Assembly (NCBI RefSeq): GCF_009720145.1 | Contig: NZ_CP046252.1 | Coordinates: 868,001-932,000, forward strand | Direction of reading: 5' to 3' | DNA: 64,000 nt | Origin: Sphingobium sp. CAP-1 | Lineage (GTDB): Bacteria > Pseudomonadota > Alphaproteobacteria > Sphingomonadales > Sphingomonadaceae | Shown: positions 24,756 through 33,637 of the stretch, piece after piece | Layout of the letters: the number at the start of each line of letters is the position of its first letter | Position numbering within the stretch: the stretch's first letter is position 1 | Translations under genes and position numbers: made by a program | Notes under the pieces: generated by a model | Told to the model about the DNA's origin: nothing | Seen by the model: the letters and a program-made list of their open reading frames with translations, nothing else | Databases searched by the model: none

Positions 24756-26150
24756 ATGGCTGAGAATTACGATGTCATCGTTCTGGGCTCCGGCCCCGGC
24801 GGCTATGTCGCCGCGATCCGCGCTGCCCAACTGGGCCTCAAGACCGCGATCGTCGAGCGCGAAAATCTGGGTGGCATCTGCCTCAACTGGGGCTGCATCC
24901 CGACCAAGGCGCTGCTGCGTTCGGCGGAAATCTTCCACTATATGCAACATGCCGGCGACTATGGTCTGGCCGCTGAAAAGATCAGCGCGGATATCGAGGC
25001 GGTGGTGAAGCGCTCGCGCGGCGTCGCCAAGCAGCTCAATCAGGGTGTCACCCACCTGATGAAGAAGAACAAGATCACCGTCCATATGGGCGACGGCAAG
25101 CTGGTGGCCAAGGGCAAGCTGACCGTCACGAAGGATGGCAAGGTCGAGGAACTGACGGCGAAGAACATCATCGTCGCCACCGGCGCCCGCGCCCGCGATC
25201 TGCCCTTTGCCAAGGCGGACGGCAAGCGGGTGTGGACCTATCGCCACGCCATGACCCCGCCGGAAATGCCCAGCAAGCTGCTGGTCATCGGATCGGGCGC
25301 GATCGGCATCGAATTTGCCAGCTTCTATAATGATATGGGCGCTGACGTGACCGTGGTCGAGATGATGGACCGGGTTGTTCCCGTGGAGGACAAGGACGTG
25401 TCCGCCTTCCTTGAAAAGGCGCTCAAGAAGCAGGGCATGACCATCCTGACCGGTGCGGGCGTCGACAAGCTGGAAGTCGGCGCCAATGGCGTCAAGGCGG
25501 CGATCAAGGACAAGGACGGCAAGATCGTCAGTGGCGACTACAGCCATGTCATTGTCGCGATCGGCATCGTGCCCAACACCGAAAATATCGGTCTGGAGGA
25601 ACTGGGCATCAAGACGGAGCGTGGCCATATCGTCACCGATCCGATGTGCAGGACCAGCGTCGATGGCATCTGGGCGATCGGTGACGTGACCGCGCCGCCA
25701 TGGCTGGCGCACAAGGCAAGCCATGAAGGCGTGATCGCGGCCGAGGCGATCGCGGGCAAGCATCCCCACGCCATGGACGTGCGCAACATTCCGGGCTGCA
25801 CCTATTGCCACCCGCAGATCGCCAGCGTCGGCCTGACCGAAGCCAAGGCGAAGGAAGCCGGTTATGAGGTGAAGGTCGGCATGTTCCCCTTCATCGGCAA
25901 TGGCAAGGCGATCGCGCTAGGCGAGGCGGAAGGCTTCACCAAGACGGTGTTCGACGCCAAAACCGGCGAATTGCTCGGCGCCCATATGGTCGGCGCGGAA
26001 GTCACGGAAATGATCCAGGGCTATACCATCGGCAAGACGCTGGAGACGACCGAGGCGGAACTGATGCACACCGTTTTCCCGCATCCGACCATCTCGGAAT
26101 CGATGCATGAAAGCGTGCTGGCCGCTTATGGGCGCGCGCTCCATATCTGA
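24756..26150 (+). CDS. lpdA: Dihydrolipoyl dehydrogenase (E3)
   Basis: 464 aa from ATG 24756; a TTG further upstream is less likely. FAD-binding VIVLGSGPGGYVAAIRAAQL; redox disulfide GGICLNWGCIPTKALLRSAE; NAD-binding LLVIGSGAIGIEFASFYNDM; and the dimer-interface His/Glu pair in VFPHPTISESMHES. It reoxidises the lipoyl group of E2 with NAD+. It is third in the aceF-thioesterase-lpdA unit, so it is mainly the PDH E3. The PAP2 gene follows after 7 bases. Confidence 0.96.
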   Translation: MAENYDVIVLGSGPGGYVAAIRAAQLGLKTAIVERENLGGICLNWGCIPTKALLRSAEIFHYMQHAGDYGLAAEKISADIEAVVKRSRGVAKQLNQGVTHLMKKNKITVHMGDGKLVAKGKLTVTKDGKVEELTAKNIIVATGARARDLPFAKADGKRVWTYRHAMTPPEMPSKLLVIGSGAIGIEFASFYNDMGADVTVVEMMDRVVPVEDKDVSAFLEKALKKQGMTILTGAGVDKLEVGANGVKAAIKDKDGKIVSGDYSHVIVAIGIVPNTENIGLEELGIKTERGHIVTDPMCRTSVDGIWAIGDVTAPPWLAHKASHEGVIAAEAIAGKHPHAMDVRNIPGCTYCHPQIASVGLTEAKAKEAGYEVKVGMFPFIGNGKAIALGEAEGFTKTVFDAKTGELLGAHMVGAEVTEMIQGYTIGKTLETTEAELMHTVFPHPTISESMHESVLAAYGRALHI

Positions 26151-26157
26151 TCGGCGC

Positions 26158-26865
26158 ATGGCGCTGTCGAAAGGCGCGGGGGCTTTGGCCCTCGCGCTTT
26201 TTTGTGTCTTGGCGATAGCCCTGATGCAGCGGAGCGGCTGGCTCGACGGGCTGAATGTCGGGCTGATGCGGCGGGCCGGCGCGGCGCGGGACAGCGGCGG
26301 GGGCTGGATCGCCACCATCATCATGCAGTCCGCTTCTGCGGTCGGCGGCACTATTGGGCGCTTCTGCCTGCTCGGTTTTTCGGTTGTCGTCCTGTGGCGC
26401 AGCGCGCGGGGACGGGCGCTCTGGTTGCTGCTGGTCGTTCTGGGCGGAACGTTGTTGAACCTCATCCTCAAGCAGATATTCGCGGCGCCCCGGCCCGACC
26501 TGCTGCCACATCTGGACATGGTCAACAGCTATAGTTTCCCCAGCGGCCATTCTGCCGGGAACATGATCTTCTTTGGCGCGGTGTCGATGCTGGTCGGGCG
26601 ACGCGGCTTCTATGTGGCGGCGGCCATGATGATCGTGCTGATCGGTATCAGCCGCGTCTGGCTGGGCGTGCATTGGCCGAGCGACGTTGCGGCCGGCTGG
26701 ATCGAGGGGCTGGGCTGGATCGCCTTCTGTGCCGTCTGGCTACCAGCGCGGGGAGGGGAGCAACAGCGCCCGGCCGATGCTGCTATGCGGGGGCATACCG
26801 TCGCTGGTGACGAAGCCATGGACCCAGAAACTGTCATAGACGGTCCCGGCGGCGGCCAGCAATAA
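26158..26865 (+). CDS. PAP2-family membrane phosphatase
   Basis: 235 aa from ATG 26158. It has about five membrane segments, and the three phosphatase motifs are present: KQIFAAPRP, YSFPSGHSAGN and SRVWLGVHWPSD. It is a likely inner-membrane lipid phosphatase, for example on undecaprenyl diphosphate or phosphatidylglycerophosphate, with the active site facing the periplasm. It follows lpdA by 7 bases. Its last ~40 codons run antisense into the end of the convergent DUF2142 gene; that tail (GGEQQRPADAAMRG onward) is hydrophilic and looks like read-through of a lost stop. Confidence 0.88.
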   Translation: MALSKGAGALALALFCVLAIALMQRSGWLDGLNVGLMRRAGAARDSGGGWIATIIMQSASAVGGTIGRFCLLGFSVVVLWRSARGRALWLLLVVLGGTLLNLILKQIFAAPRPDLLPHLDMVNSYSFPSGHSAGNMIFFGAVSMLVGRRGFYVAAAMMIVLIGISRVWLGVHWPSDVAAGWIEGLGWIAFCAVWLPARGGEQQRPADAAMRGHTVAGDEAMDPETVIDGPGGGQQ

Positions 26866-28227
26866 AGGGATCGCGGTCAGAAGGAGGAGGCGCGGTGCGC
26901 CGCGAACCGGCTGATCCGGGGACAAAGCCATCAGCACCAGCGGCAGCAGCGGCAGGAAATAGCGCCCCTGCGTCCCCTGAATATAATCCGCACCCAGCGG
27001 CGTGCCGGTCAGATACATGGCGGTTTCGATCAACAGCGCGACGCTCGCCGCCACCGCCAGCCACCACAGCCGCTGGCCAATGCCGAAGCGCGCGCCCGAT
27101 CCGCTCGCCACGGCCGCGCCCAGCATCAGGACGGCAATCGGATAGGCGAGCAAAGGCAACAGGATCGCGTTCCAGCCAAAGCGCCCGACGATCTGCAAGC
27201 CATAGACCGGCGCGCGCTCGATCACGCTGCTGATGAGGATATGGACATAGGCCATCGGATCGGCGGTGATGATGGCGAGTTGATCGCGCAGCGGCGCGGT
27301 CATCATCGTCTCGCCGGTCTTGCGCGACTGGATATGGTAGAGCGCCTGGCTGCCACCCGAATAGTGCATCCAGCCGACAAAGGCGATCGCGCCCAGTGCC
27401 ATCGCCCCCAGGATCAGCGCCGGTCGCCCATCGCGGCGATGCTGCGGCCAGCGCAGCCCGGCGGCCATCAGCGGCAGATAGACGCCCTTGCACAGCGCCA
27501 ATAGCGGCGCGGTGACGTAGAGGGCGACCGATCGCGCCGGCGCGGCGGTCATGAACCCCGTCCGCAAAGCGAGCGCAAGGCCCAGAAAACCCAATCCGTT
27601 GATGACGGCGTCGGGCGACAGCGATCCGGTCTGATAGGCGAAGGTCGGCAATAGCGCGGTCGCCAGCATCGCGTTGCGGCCGAACGGCAGCAGCCGCAGC
27701 GCTGCGATCAGCAGCAGCAGGCCGGTCAGCGCATTGACCAGACGCCCGACATAGAAGGCGTCGATCCAGCGCAGGTCCAGCGCCCGGCCGATCGTCAATC
27801 CCGCCGCGCCCGGCGCATAAAGGCTGGGCGCATAGCTGGCGACATTGGGGAAATCGGCGAAAGCCGTGCCAAGCCGGGCGGCGTCCGCCGCAGCGCTCCG
27901 CGCGATCTGCTCCCGTGCGAACAGGCGCGGCGTCGGCGGCACATCGGTCGGGAAATCCACGCCATGAATGTCGAGCGCCGCGCGCGGCAGGTCCGCGCCG
28001 ATCGCCTCGCCGCGCTGCTCGGTCCGCAACCGCCCCTGCGCTACGCTGAGCGCCTTCATATAATGCTGGTTTTCGTCGGGCGCCTGAAAGGGCGGCGTCA
28101 CCGCCACAAAGAAGAATGTCGCGACACATATCGCCGCCAGCAGCAGCTTTTCAACCGCAGTCCAGGGCGCTGCGAACAGCATGTCCGCGCTGCCATGGCT
28201 CCGCACCGATTGTCTTTCATTTCGCAT
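26740..28227 (-). CDS. DUF2142 polytopic membrane protein
   Basis: 495 aa. The N-terminal segment VEKLLLAAICVATFFFVAVT is followed by PPFQAPDENQHYMKALSVAQ, the aspartate/glutamate-bearing first loop typical of DUF2142 and of GT-C glycosyltransferases. About eleven to twelve further hydrophobic spans follow. It probably acts in envelope glycan assembly, using a polyprenyl-linked sugar, but the substrate is unknown. It is downstream of corC on the same strand, and its 3' end overlaps PAP2 by 126 bases tail-to-tail. Confidence 0.82.
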   Translation of the reverse strand: MRNERQSVRSHGSADMLFAAPWTAVEKLLLAAICVATFFFVAVTPPFQAPDENQHYMKALSVAQGRLRTEQRGEAIGADLPRAALDIHGVDFPTDVPPTPRLFAREQIARSAAADAARLGTAFADFPNVASYAPSLYAPGAAGLTIGRALDLRWIDAFYVGRLVNALTGLLLLIAALRLLPFGRNAMLATALLPTFAYQTGSLSPDAVINGLGFLGLALALRTGFMTAAPARSVALYVTAPLLALCKGVYLPLMAAGLRWPQHRRDGRPALILGAMALGAIAFVGWMHYSGGSQALYHIQSRKTGETMMTAPLRDQLAIITADPMAYVHILISSVIERAPVYGLQIVGRFGWNAILLPLLAYPIAVLMLGAAVASGSGARFGIGQRLWWLAVAASVALLIETAMYLTGTPLGADYIQGTQGRYFLPLLPLVLMALSPDQPVRGAPRLLLLTAIPLLLAAAGTVYDSFWVHGFVTSDGMPPHSSIGRALLLPSPRW

Positions 28228-28295
28228 CGCCCGATTTCTATCGCGCGCGGCTTAACATTTCGCGTCTGTATCGAAAAATTGCAGGCGGGTGGCGA

Positions 28296-29243
28296 CTATT
28301 CCTCCGCTTCCTCCCGCGCGACCGGCGGGTGCAGGCGCAGACGGGTGACGCGGCGGCCGTCGCTGGCGACGATCTCCAGCTTCCAGCCGCTTGTGCCATG
28401 GTCGAGTATCTCGCCCGGTTCGGGCACGCGTCCGGCGATGACGAAGGCCAGGCCGCCCAGCGTATCGACATCCTCCTCGACCTCGCCCAGCCGGGGGTCG
28501 ATCTCTTCGGCGACATCCTCCAGTTCGGCGCGGGCATCGGCCTCCCACAGGCCGCCGTCGAGCGGGACCAGCATCGCTTCGGGCGCATCGTCATGCTCGT
28601 CCTCGACCTCGCCGACGATTTCCTCGACCAGATCCTCGAAGGTCAGCAGCCCTTCGGTCCCCGAATATTCGTCCAGCACGATGGCCAGATGCGTCCGCTT
28701 GGCGCGCATTTCGGCGAGCAGATCGAGCGCGCCCATGCTTTCGGGCACATAGAGCGGTTGACGGATCAACGGTTGCAGCGTGTCCGGCACCGGCGCCTTT
28801 CCGGCCAGTATCGCGAAGGCGTCGCGAATGTGGATCATGCCGACGATGGTGTCGAGATTGTCGCGATAGACCGGGATGCGGCTATGCCCCGCTTCCGCGA
28901 ACAGCGCCGCAAGATCGGCAAAGCTCGCTTTCTCCTCGATCGCGATGATGTCCGATCGGGGGACCGCGACATCATCGACCGTATGTTCGGAAAAATGGAG
29001 CAGGTTGCGCACCATCTGTCGCTCGATCGCCGACAGGTCGCCCTTTACCGGCGGATTTTCATCCTGCTCATCCTCGTCATATTCGTCGAGCGCTTCTTCC
29101 AGTTCCTTGCGGAGGCTGGTTTCCTCACCTTCGCCGAACAGGAGCGATTTGATGCCGCTCCATAAGCCGCCCTCGTTGCTACTGTCCGCTTCTTTCGAAG
29201 AGGTGCCGTCCTTCGGGCTGCCTTCAGCCATATCTCTGCTCAA
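28296..29243 (-). CDS. corC: CBS-domain hemolysin/CorC family protein
   Basis: 315 aa. Two CBS domains (~80-200; MVRNLLHFSEHTVDDVAVPR, IPVYRDNLDTIVGMIHIRDA, LAIVLDEYSGTEGLLTFEDL) and a C-terminal CorC_HlyC domain (~230-310, RRVTRLRLHPP). There is no membrane domain, so it is the short cytoplasmic CorC type, implicated in Mg/Co efflux. It overlaps ybeY by 4 bases and follows phoH-ybeY, the usual alphaproteobacterial order. lnt, often next, is not here; DUF2142 follows instead. Confidence 0.9.
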   Translation of the reverse strand: MSRDMAEGSPKDGTSSKEADSSNEGGLWSGIKSLLFGEGEETSLRKELEEALDEYDEDEQDENPPVKGDLSAIERQMVRNLLHFSEHTVDDVAVPRSDIIAIEEKASFADLAALFAEAGHSRIPVYRDNLDTIVGMIHIRDAFAILAGKAPVPDTLQPLIRQPLYVPESMGALDLLAEMRAKRTHLAIVLDEYSGTEGLLTFEDLVEEIVGEVEDEHDDAPEAMLVPLDGGLWEADARAELEDVAEEIDPRLGEVEEDVDTLGGLAFVIAGRVPEPGEILDHGTSGWKLEIVASDGRRVTRLRLHPPVAREEAEE

Positions 29244-29752
29244 TCCCCTGTTGTGCGATCCCCATAGGGATCGGAAAGGCCCATACTCATCAGCGCTGCA
29301 ATCTCAAGCGCTTCCATCGTTTCGGCCTCATTGTCGTCCATATGGTCATATCCAAGCAAATGAAAAGTCCCATGGACGATCAAGTGGGTGGCGTGATCGG
29401 CGACGGATATGCCTTTTTCCGCTGCCTCGGCGACGCACACGCCTTCGGCCAGCACGATGTCGCCCAGCAGCACTTCGCCATCGTCGGTGTTGCCGGTGGC
29501 CTGAAGCAGATCATCCTGCACCATCGGAAAGGAAAGGACGTTGGTCGGTCTGTCCTTGTCGCGATAGGCGCGGTTGAGGGCGTGAACCTCTTCGTCCGAT
29601 GTCAGCTTGACCGCGATTTCATACAGCGCCTGATCGGTTGCGAAAGCCGCATAGGGGCTGTGCGCGATGGCGGTCGCCACCGCGCGCTGCGCCAGCAATT
29701 CCCAGTCGGCGCCGGGCCAGCCTTCTTCATGGAGGACGGCAACTTCAATCAT
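29240..29752 (-). CDS. ybeY: Endoribonuclease YbeY (rRNA maturation)
   Basis: 170 aa from ATG 29752 (MIEVAVLHEEGWPGADWELL), behind ACGGAG. The zinc site is HLIVHGTFHLLGYDH (H-x3-H-x5-H). RPTNVLSFPM is also conserved. It processes the 3' end of 16S rRNA and takes part in ribosome quality control. An in-frame extension upstream reads into a palindromic repeat and is not coding. It overlaps corC by four bases. Confidence 0.95.
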   Translation of the reverse strand: MIEVAVLHEEGWPGADWELLAQRAVATAIAHSPYAAFATDQALYEIAVKLTSDEEVHALNRAYRDKDRPTNVLSFPMVQDDLLQATGNTDDGEVLLGDIVLAEGVCVAEAAEKGISVADHATHLIVHGTFHLLGYDHMDDNEAETMEALEIAALMSMGLSDPYGDRTTGD

Positions 29753-29762
29753 GTAAAATTCT

Positions 29763-29854
29763 CCGTTCGCTTCGAGCGAAGCCTGTCCTGAGCCTGTCGA
29801 AGGGTTGAGAAGCAGTTTGCGCGAGCGTGTCTCGACTTCGCTCGACACGAACGG
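29763..29854. repeat. Palindromic intergenic repeat between phoH and ybeY
   Basis: Outer arms of 19 bases (29763-29781 and 29836-29854) are inverted with two mismatches; the centre contains CCTGTCCTGAGCCTGTCGAA. It is the same family as 10635-10680. Its left edge (read on the minus strand) supplies part of the ACGGAG ribosome site of ybeY. Confidence 0.75.
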
Positions 29855-29862
29855 ATGTTTGT

Positions 29863-30867
29863 TCAGGCATCCGGTCCTTCATAGGCCTGAACGATCCGGC
29901 CAACCACCGGATGGCGCACCACATCGGCGATGCCGAAGGGCACCATCGCGATCCCCTCCACCCCGTCGAGGCGCGCGACCGCGTCGGCCAGGCCCGATAT
30001 GCCGGGCTGCGGCAGATCGACCTGCTTGGGGTCGCCGCAAATAACCATGCGGCTGCCCTCGCCGAAGCGGGTGAGGAACATCTTCATCTGGGCGATGGTG
30101 GTGTTCTGCGCCTCGTCCAGCACGATGAAGGCGTTGGCCAGCGTGCGTCCGCGCATGAAGGCGAGCGGCGCGATCTCGATCTCGCCACTGGCGATCCGCC
30201 GTTCGACCTGCTCAGCCGGCAGCGTGTCGTGCAGCGCGTCGTAGATCGGACGGAGATAGGGATCGACCTTCTCCTTCATGTCGCCGGGCAGGAAGCCCAG
30301 CTTCTCGCCCGCTTCCACCGCCGGGCGCGACAGGATCAGCCGGTCGACGCTGCCGGTGATAAGCTGGCTCACCGCCTGCGCCACCGCCAGATAGGTCTTG
30401 CCGGTGCCTGCCGGGCCAAGCGCGAAGATGATGTCGTTGCGGTTCAGCGCCTCCATATAGGCGACCTGCGTGGCAGACCGCGGCACGATGGTTTTCTTGC
30501 GCGTGCGGATCATCACCTTGGGCGGTTCGGCGACATCGGTGCGGATGATGCCGTCCAAAGTTGGTTCGGCGGACATGGCGATCACCGCCTCGACCGCGCC
30601 GCTGTCGATCTGCTGACCGGCGACGATGCGGTTGTAGAGGCCTGTCATCACGTCGCGGGCGCGGGCGGCGGCTTCGGCCTCGCCCTCGATCTGCAACTTG
30701 TTGCCGCGCGCGGCGATATAGACGCCCAGACGGTTTTCGATCGCGACCAGATTCTGGTCATATTGGCCAAACAGGGTGGTCAGCAGATGTGGCCGGTCGA
30801 AGGTGATTTCCAGCCGGGCGCGTTCGGCCACGTCGACACGGTGATTTTGATTGGGCTTCTTGGACAT
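29863..30867 (-). CDS. phoH: PhoH family ATPase (YbeZ)
   Basis: 334 aa. The N-terminal RNA-binding-like region (~1-110) precedes the PhoH P-loop domain: ALGPAGTGKTYLAVAQAVSQ (Walker A), RLILSRPAVEAGEKLGFLPG, and FIVLDEAQNTTIAQMKMFLT (Walker B). YbeZ is an ATPase/helicase-like partner of YbeY in ribosome work. It is part of the miaB-phoH-ybeY-corC series on the minus strand. Confidence 0.94.
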   Translation of the reverse strand: MSKKPNQNHRVDVAERARLEITFDRPHLLTTLFGQYDQNLVAIENRLGVYIAARGNKLQIEGEAEAAARARDVMTGLYNRIVAGQQIDSGAVEAVIAMSAEPTLDGIIRTDVAEPPKVMIRTRKKTIVPRSATQVAYMEALNRNDIIFALGPAGTGKTYLAVAQAVSQLITGSVDRLILSRPAVEAGEKLGFLPGDMKEKVDPYLRPIYDALHDTLPAEQVERRIASGEIEIAPLAFMRGRTLANAFIVLDEAQNTTIAQMKMFLTRFGEGSRMVICGDPKQVDLPQPGISGLADAVARLDGVEGIAMVPFGIADVVRHPVVGRIVQAYEGPDA

Positions 30868-30882
30868 CAGCAGCCTCCCTCG

Positions 30883-30959
30883 CTCGTCATTCCCCGCAAT
30901 CGGCCCGTGCGCGGCCAGAGATGGGGGAGTTGGGTTCCCATGATGGCGGGATTGACGAG
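30883..30959. repeat. Palindromic intergenic repeat between miaB and phoH
   Basis: CTCGTCATTCCCCGC at 30883-30897 is inverted as GCGGGATTGACGAG at 30946-30959, with a one-base gap and one mismatch. It is a CGTCATTCCCGC-type dispersed repeat, inserted in the operon gap. Confidence 0.65.
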
Positions 30960-30967
30960 GCTTTGGT

Positions 30968-32317
30968 TCAAGCGGCCTTCCTCCTGCTGAGTTCGCCGGC
31001 CAGACTATTCGGGCCGGCGCTGATGATATCGACTTCGACCATGTCGCCGATGGACAGGTCCGGCGCGGTCACGACGACCGACTGGAGCCAGGGCGACTTG
31101 CCGATGAGCTGGCCGGGATAGCGGCCCTTGCGCTCAAGCAATATGTCGGTGGTGCGGCCCACGGTGGCGCTGTTGAACGCCACCTGATGGCGGTTGATCG
31201 CCGCCTGGAGCCGGGCAAGCCGTTCGTCCATCACCGCAGCCGGGATCTGATGATCCATATCGGCCGCCGGGGTGCCGGGGCGCGGGCTATATTTGAAGCT
31301 GTAGCACTGGGCGTAGCGCACCTGCTCCACAATCTTCAGCGTATCTTCGAACTCCGCGTCGGTTTCGCCGGGGAAGCCGACGATGAAGTCGCCCGACAGC
31401 GCGATGTCCGGCCGCGCGTCCCTTGCCCGATCGATGATCCGCAAATAGCTGTCGACGCTATGGCTGCGGTTCATGGCTTTAAGGATGCGGTCATTGCCCG
31501 ATTGCACCGGCAGATGCAGGAAGGGCATCAGCTTGGGTTCATCGCCATGGGCGGCGATCAGGCCGTCGCTCATGTCGTTGGGATGGCTGGTGGTGTAGCG
31601 GATGCGTTTCAGGTCCGCGATCTTCGCCAGTTCGCGCGCCAGACCGTCCATGCCCTGCGCGCGGCCCTTGTCGTCCTCGCCGGTCCAGGCGTTGACATTC
31701 TGGCCCAGCAGCGTGATTTCCCGCACGCCGCCATCGACCAGCGCCTTCGCCTCATCGATGATCGCGTTCCACGAACGGCTGATCTCCGCGCCGCGCGTAT
31801 AGGGCACCACGCAATAGGTGCAGAATTTGTCGCACCCTTCCATGATCGTCAGGAAGGCGGTGGGCCGCGCCTGCTTGGTGCGGGCGGGCAGGGCGCCGAA
31901 TTTCGACGCCAGCGGCATGTCGGTGTCGACCGCTTCCTCGCCGCGACCGACCTTGTCGATCAGGTCGGGCAGGCGGTGATAGGCCTGCGGGCCGACGACG
32001 ATGTCGACATTGCGCGCCCGGCGCTGGATTTCGCTGCCTTCCGCCTGCGCGACGCAGCCGGCGACGGCGATCATCGGGCGCGATCCATCCTCGCGGGTCA
32101 GGCGGCCAATGTCGGAATAGACCTTGTCCACCGCCTTTTCGCGGATGTGACAGGTGTTCAGGATGACCAGATCGGCGTCCGTTCCATCGGCGGCGGCGGT
32201 CATGCCCTGCGTACCCAGCATCTCCGCCATGCGCTCGCCATCATAGACGTTCATCTGGCAGCCGAAGGATTTGACGTGGAAGGTCGCTGGAGTCTTTTGG
32301 GCGTCGTTACGATTCAT
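30968..32317 (-). CDS. miaB: tRNA-2-methylthio-N6-dimethylallyladenosine synthase
   Basis: 449 aa. The UPF0004 N-terminal domain has its cysteines in KSFGCQMNVYDGERM, LNTCHIREKA and VAGCVAQAEG; the radical SAM cluster is EGCDKFCTYCVVPYTRG (CxxxCxxC); a C-terminal TRAM domain (~385-445) binds tRNA. It adds the 2-methylthio group to i6A37. It stands in the fur-plsC-miaB-phoH series. Confidence 0.97.
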   Translation of the reverse strand: MNRNDAQKTPATFHVKSFGCQMNVYDGERMAEMLGTQGMTAAADGTDADLVILNTCHIREKAVDKVYSDIGRLTREDGSRPMIAVAGCVAQAEGSEIQRRARNVDIVVGPQAYHRLPDLIDKVGRGEEAVDTDMPLASKFGALPARTKQARPTAFLTIMEGCDKFCTYCVVPYTRGAEISRSWNAIIDEAKALVDGGVREITLLGQNVNAWTGEDDKGRAQGMDGLARELAKIADLKRIRYTTSHPNDMSDGLIAAHGDEPKLMPFLHLPVQSGNDRILKAMNRSHSVDSYLRIIDRARDARPDIALSGDFIVGFPGETDAEFEDTLKIVEQVRYAQCYSFKYSPRPGTPAADMDHQIPAAVMDERLARLQAAINRHQVAFNSATVGRTTDILLERKGRYPGQLIGKSPWLQSVVVTAPDLSIGDMVEVDIISAGPNSLAGELSRRKAA

Positions 32318-32326
32318 GCCATCCAG

Positions 32327-33085
32327 CTATACAGGCGGCTGTGGCAAAGCGGAAGGGGACTGATGCGTGCTGATGCTTTGGCCAATCCGTTCGCGGGCGA
32401 TGGCGGCGATGACCTTGCGATCGGCGCAATGCGCGGGATCGAAGGGTTCCAGAAAGCGAATCGTGACGGGCAGGGCGCCCTTGCGGTCCAAGATGCGCCG
32501 GGCATTGGTTCCGGCGGGTTCGTCGCCATGCCAGGCGATGTCGGGCGTTGCCGCGCCATAGTCGATATGGACCGGCTGGATCATCACCGCGCGCGGCGGG
32601 GGCAGCAGCACGGCGAGCAAGGCGGGCTTGAAGGGTAGCAGGCCGCTGCCGTCGCTGGTGGTGCCTTCAGGAAAGAGCGCCACCGGCTGATGGCCGAGCA
32701 TGGCGGCGCGCAGAGCATCCAGTTGCCCGGACAATGCGCCGCGCCGCTCGCGCGCCACGAACAGCGTGTTGTTCTGCGCGGCGAGCCAGCCGATGACCGG
32801 CCAGCGCGCGACTCCGTCATGTGAAACGAAGGCAGCGCCTGTTGCGCTGCCCAGCGCCAATATATCGATCCAGCTCACATGGTTGGCAAGCAGGAATATG
32901 TCGCCGTCACAGGGGCGCCCTTCGATCCGCACCCTGGCCCCGACCGATCGGGCCGCCAGCGCCAGAAAGCGGCGCGGCCAGGGTGATCGCAGGCGCAGCA
33001 GGCGCCAGCCCAGATGCGCGATCAGGCAGAGCAGCAGGCTGCCGACCAGCGCCCCGATCCGCAGCAGGCGACGCAGGCTGGCCAA
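32327..33085 (-). CDS. plsC: 1-acyl-sn-glycerol-3-phosphate acyltransferase
   Basis: 252 aa. One N-terminal membrane span, then acyltransferase motif I NHVSWIDILALGS (H-x4-D) and motif III FPEGTTSDGSGLLPFKPALL. It makes phosphatidic acid from lysophosphatidic acid at the inner membrane; some relatives acylate ornithine lipids. The start codon appears to be TTG (33085) with no obvious ribosome site, 6 bases after the fur stop, so translation is probably coupled to fur. Confidence 0.9.
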   Translation of the reverse strand: MASLRRLLRIGALVGSLLLCLIAHLGWRLLRLRSPWPRRFLALAARSVGARVRIEGRPCDGDIFLLANHVSWIDILALGSATGAAFVSHDGVARWPVIGWLAAQNNTLFVARERRGALSGQLDALRAAMLGHQPVALFPEGTTSDGSGLLPFKPALLAVLLPPPRAVMIQPVHIDYGAATPDIAWHGDEPAGTNARRILDRKGALPVTIRFLEPFDPAHCADRKVIAAIARERIGQSISTHQSPSALPQPPV

Positions 33086-33091
33086 GGCGGA

Positions 33092-33514
33092 TCAGTTCTT
33101 GCGGTCGAGGGCGACGCCGTACAATTCCATGCGATGATCGACCAGGCGGAAACCCAGCTTCTCCGCGATCTGCTTTTGCAGCAGTTCGAGTTCGGGATCG
33201 ACAAATTCGATGACGTTGCCGGTCTCGACATCGATCAGATGGTCATGATGCGATTCCGGCGCGGCTTCGTAACGGGCACGCCCGTCGCCGAAATCATGGC
33301 GCTCCAGGATGCCGGCTTCTTCAAACAGGCGGACGGTGCGATAGACAGTGGCGATCGAAATGCCCGGATCGATCGCGGCAGACCGTCGGTGCAATTCCTC
33401 CACATCGGGATGGTCGGTGGCGTCGCTCAGCACCTGGGCGATCACGCGACGCTGTTCGGTGATGCGCAGCCCCTTTTCATGACACAGGGCTTCGACGTCG
33501 ATTTTGCGGTTCAT
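33092..33514 (-). CDS. fur: Fur family metalloregulator (Fur/Mur)
   Basis: 140 aa. Winged helix DNA-binding domain (~1-85; LRITEQRRVIAQVLSDATDH, ISIATVYRTVRLFEEAGI) and metal site SHHDHLIDVETGNVIEFVD. The C-terminal CxxC structural zinc site of E. coli Fur is missing, as in alphaproteobacterial Mur/Fur. It may respond to Mn or Fe and repress uptake genes. It is followed directly by plsC and miaB. Confidence 0.93.
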   Translation of the reverse strand: MNRKIDVEALCHEKGLRITEQRRVIAQVLSDATDHPDVEELHRRSAAIDPGISIATVYRTVRLFEEAGILERHDFGDGRARYEAAPESHHDHLIDVETGNVIEFVDPELELLQKQIAEKLGFRLVDHRMELYGVALDRKN

Positions 33515-33582
33515 GCAGGCTCGCTTGATGGCTTATGGCGAAAAGTCAGGCAAAGCCTAGCCGCTTTTGCCCGAACAGGAAA

Positions 33583-33605
33583 GGGGCGCGTCCGCGACGC
33601 GCCCC
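33583..33605 (-). terminator. Hairpin after mucR
   Basis: GGGGCGCGTC / GACGCGCCCC, a 10-bp perfect stem with a CGC loop, between the mucR stop and the fur start. On the minus strand it is followed by CTTTCCTG, a weak T run, so it probably ends the mucR transcript. Confidence 0.6.
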
Positions 33606-33637
33606 TCCCGATAACAGTCTTTGCGCTATGGCGACGA

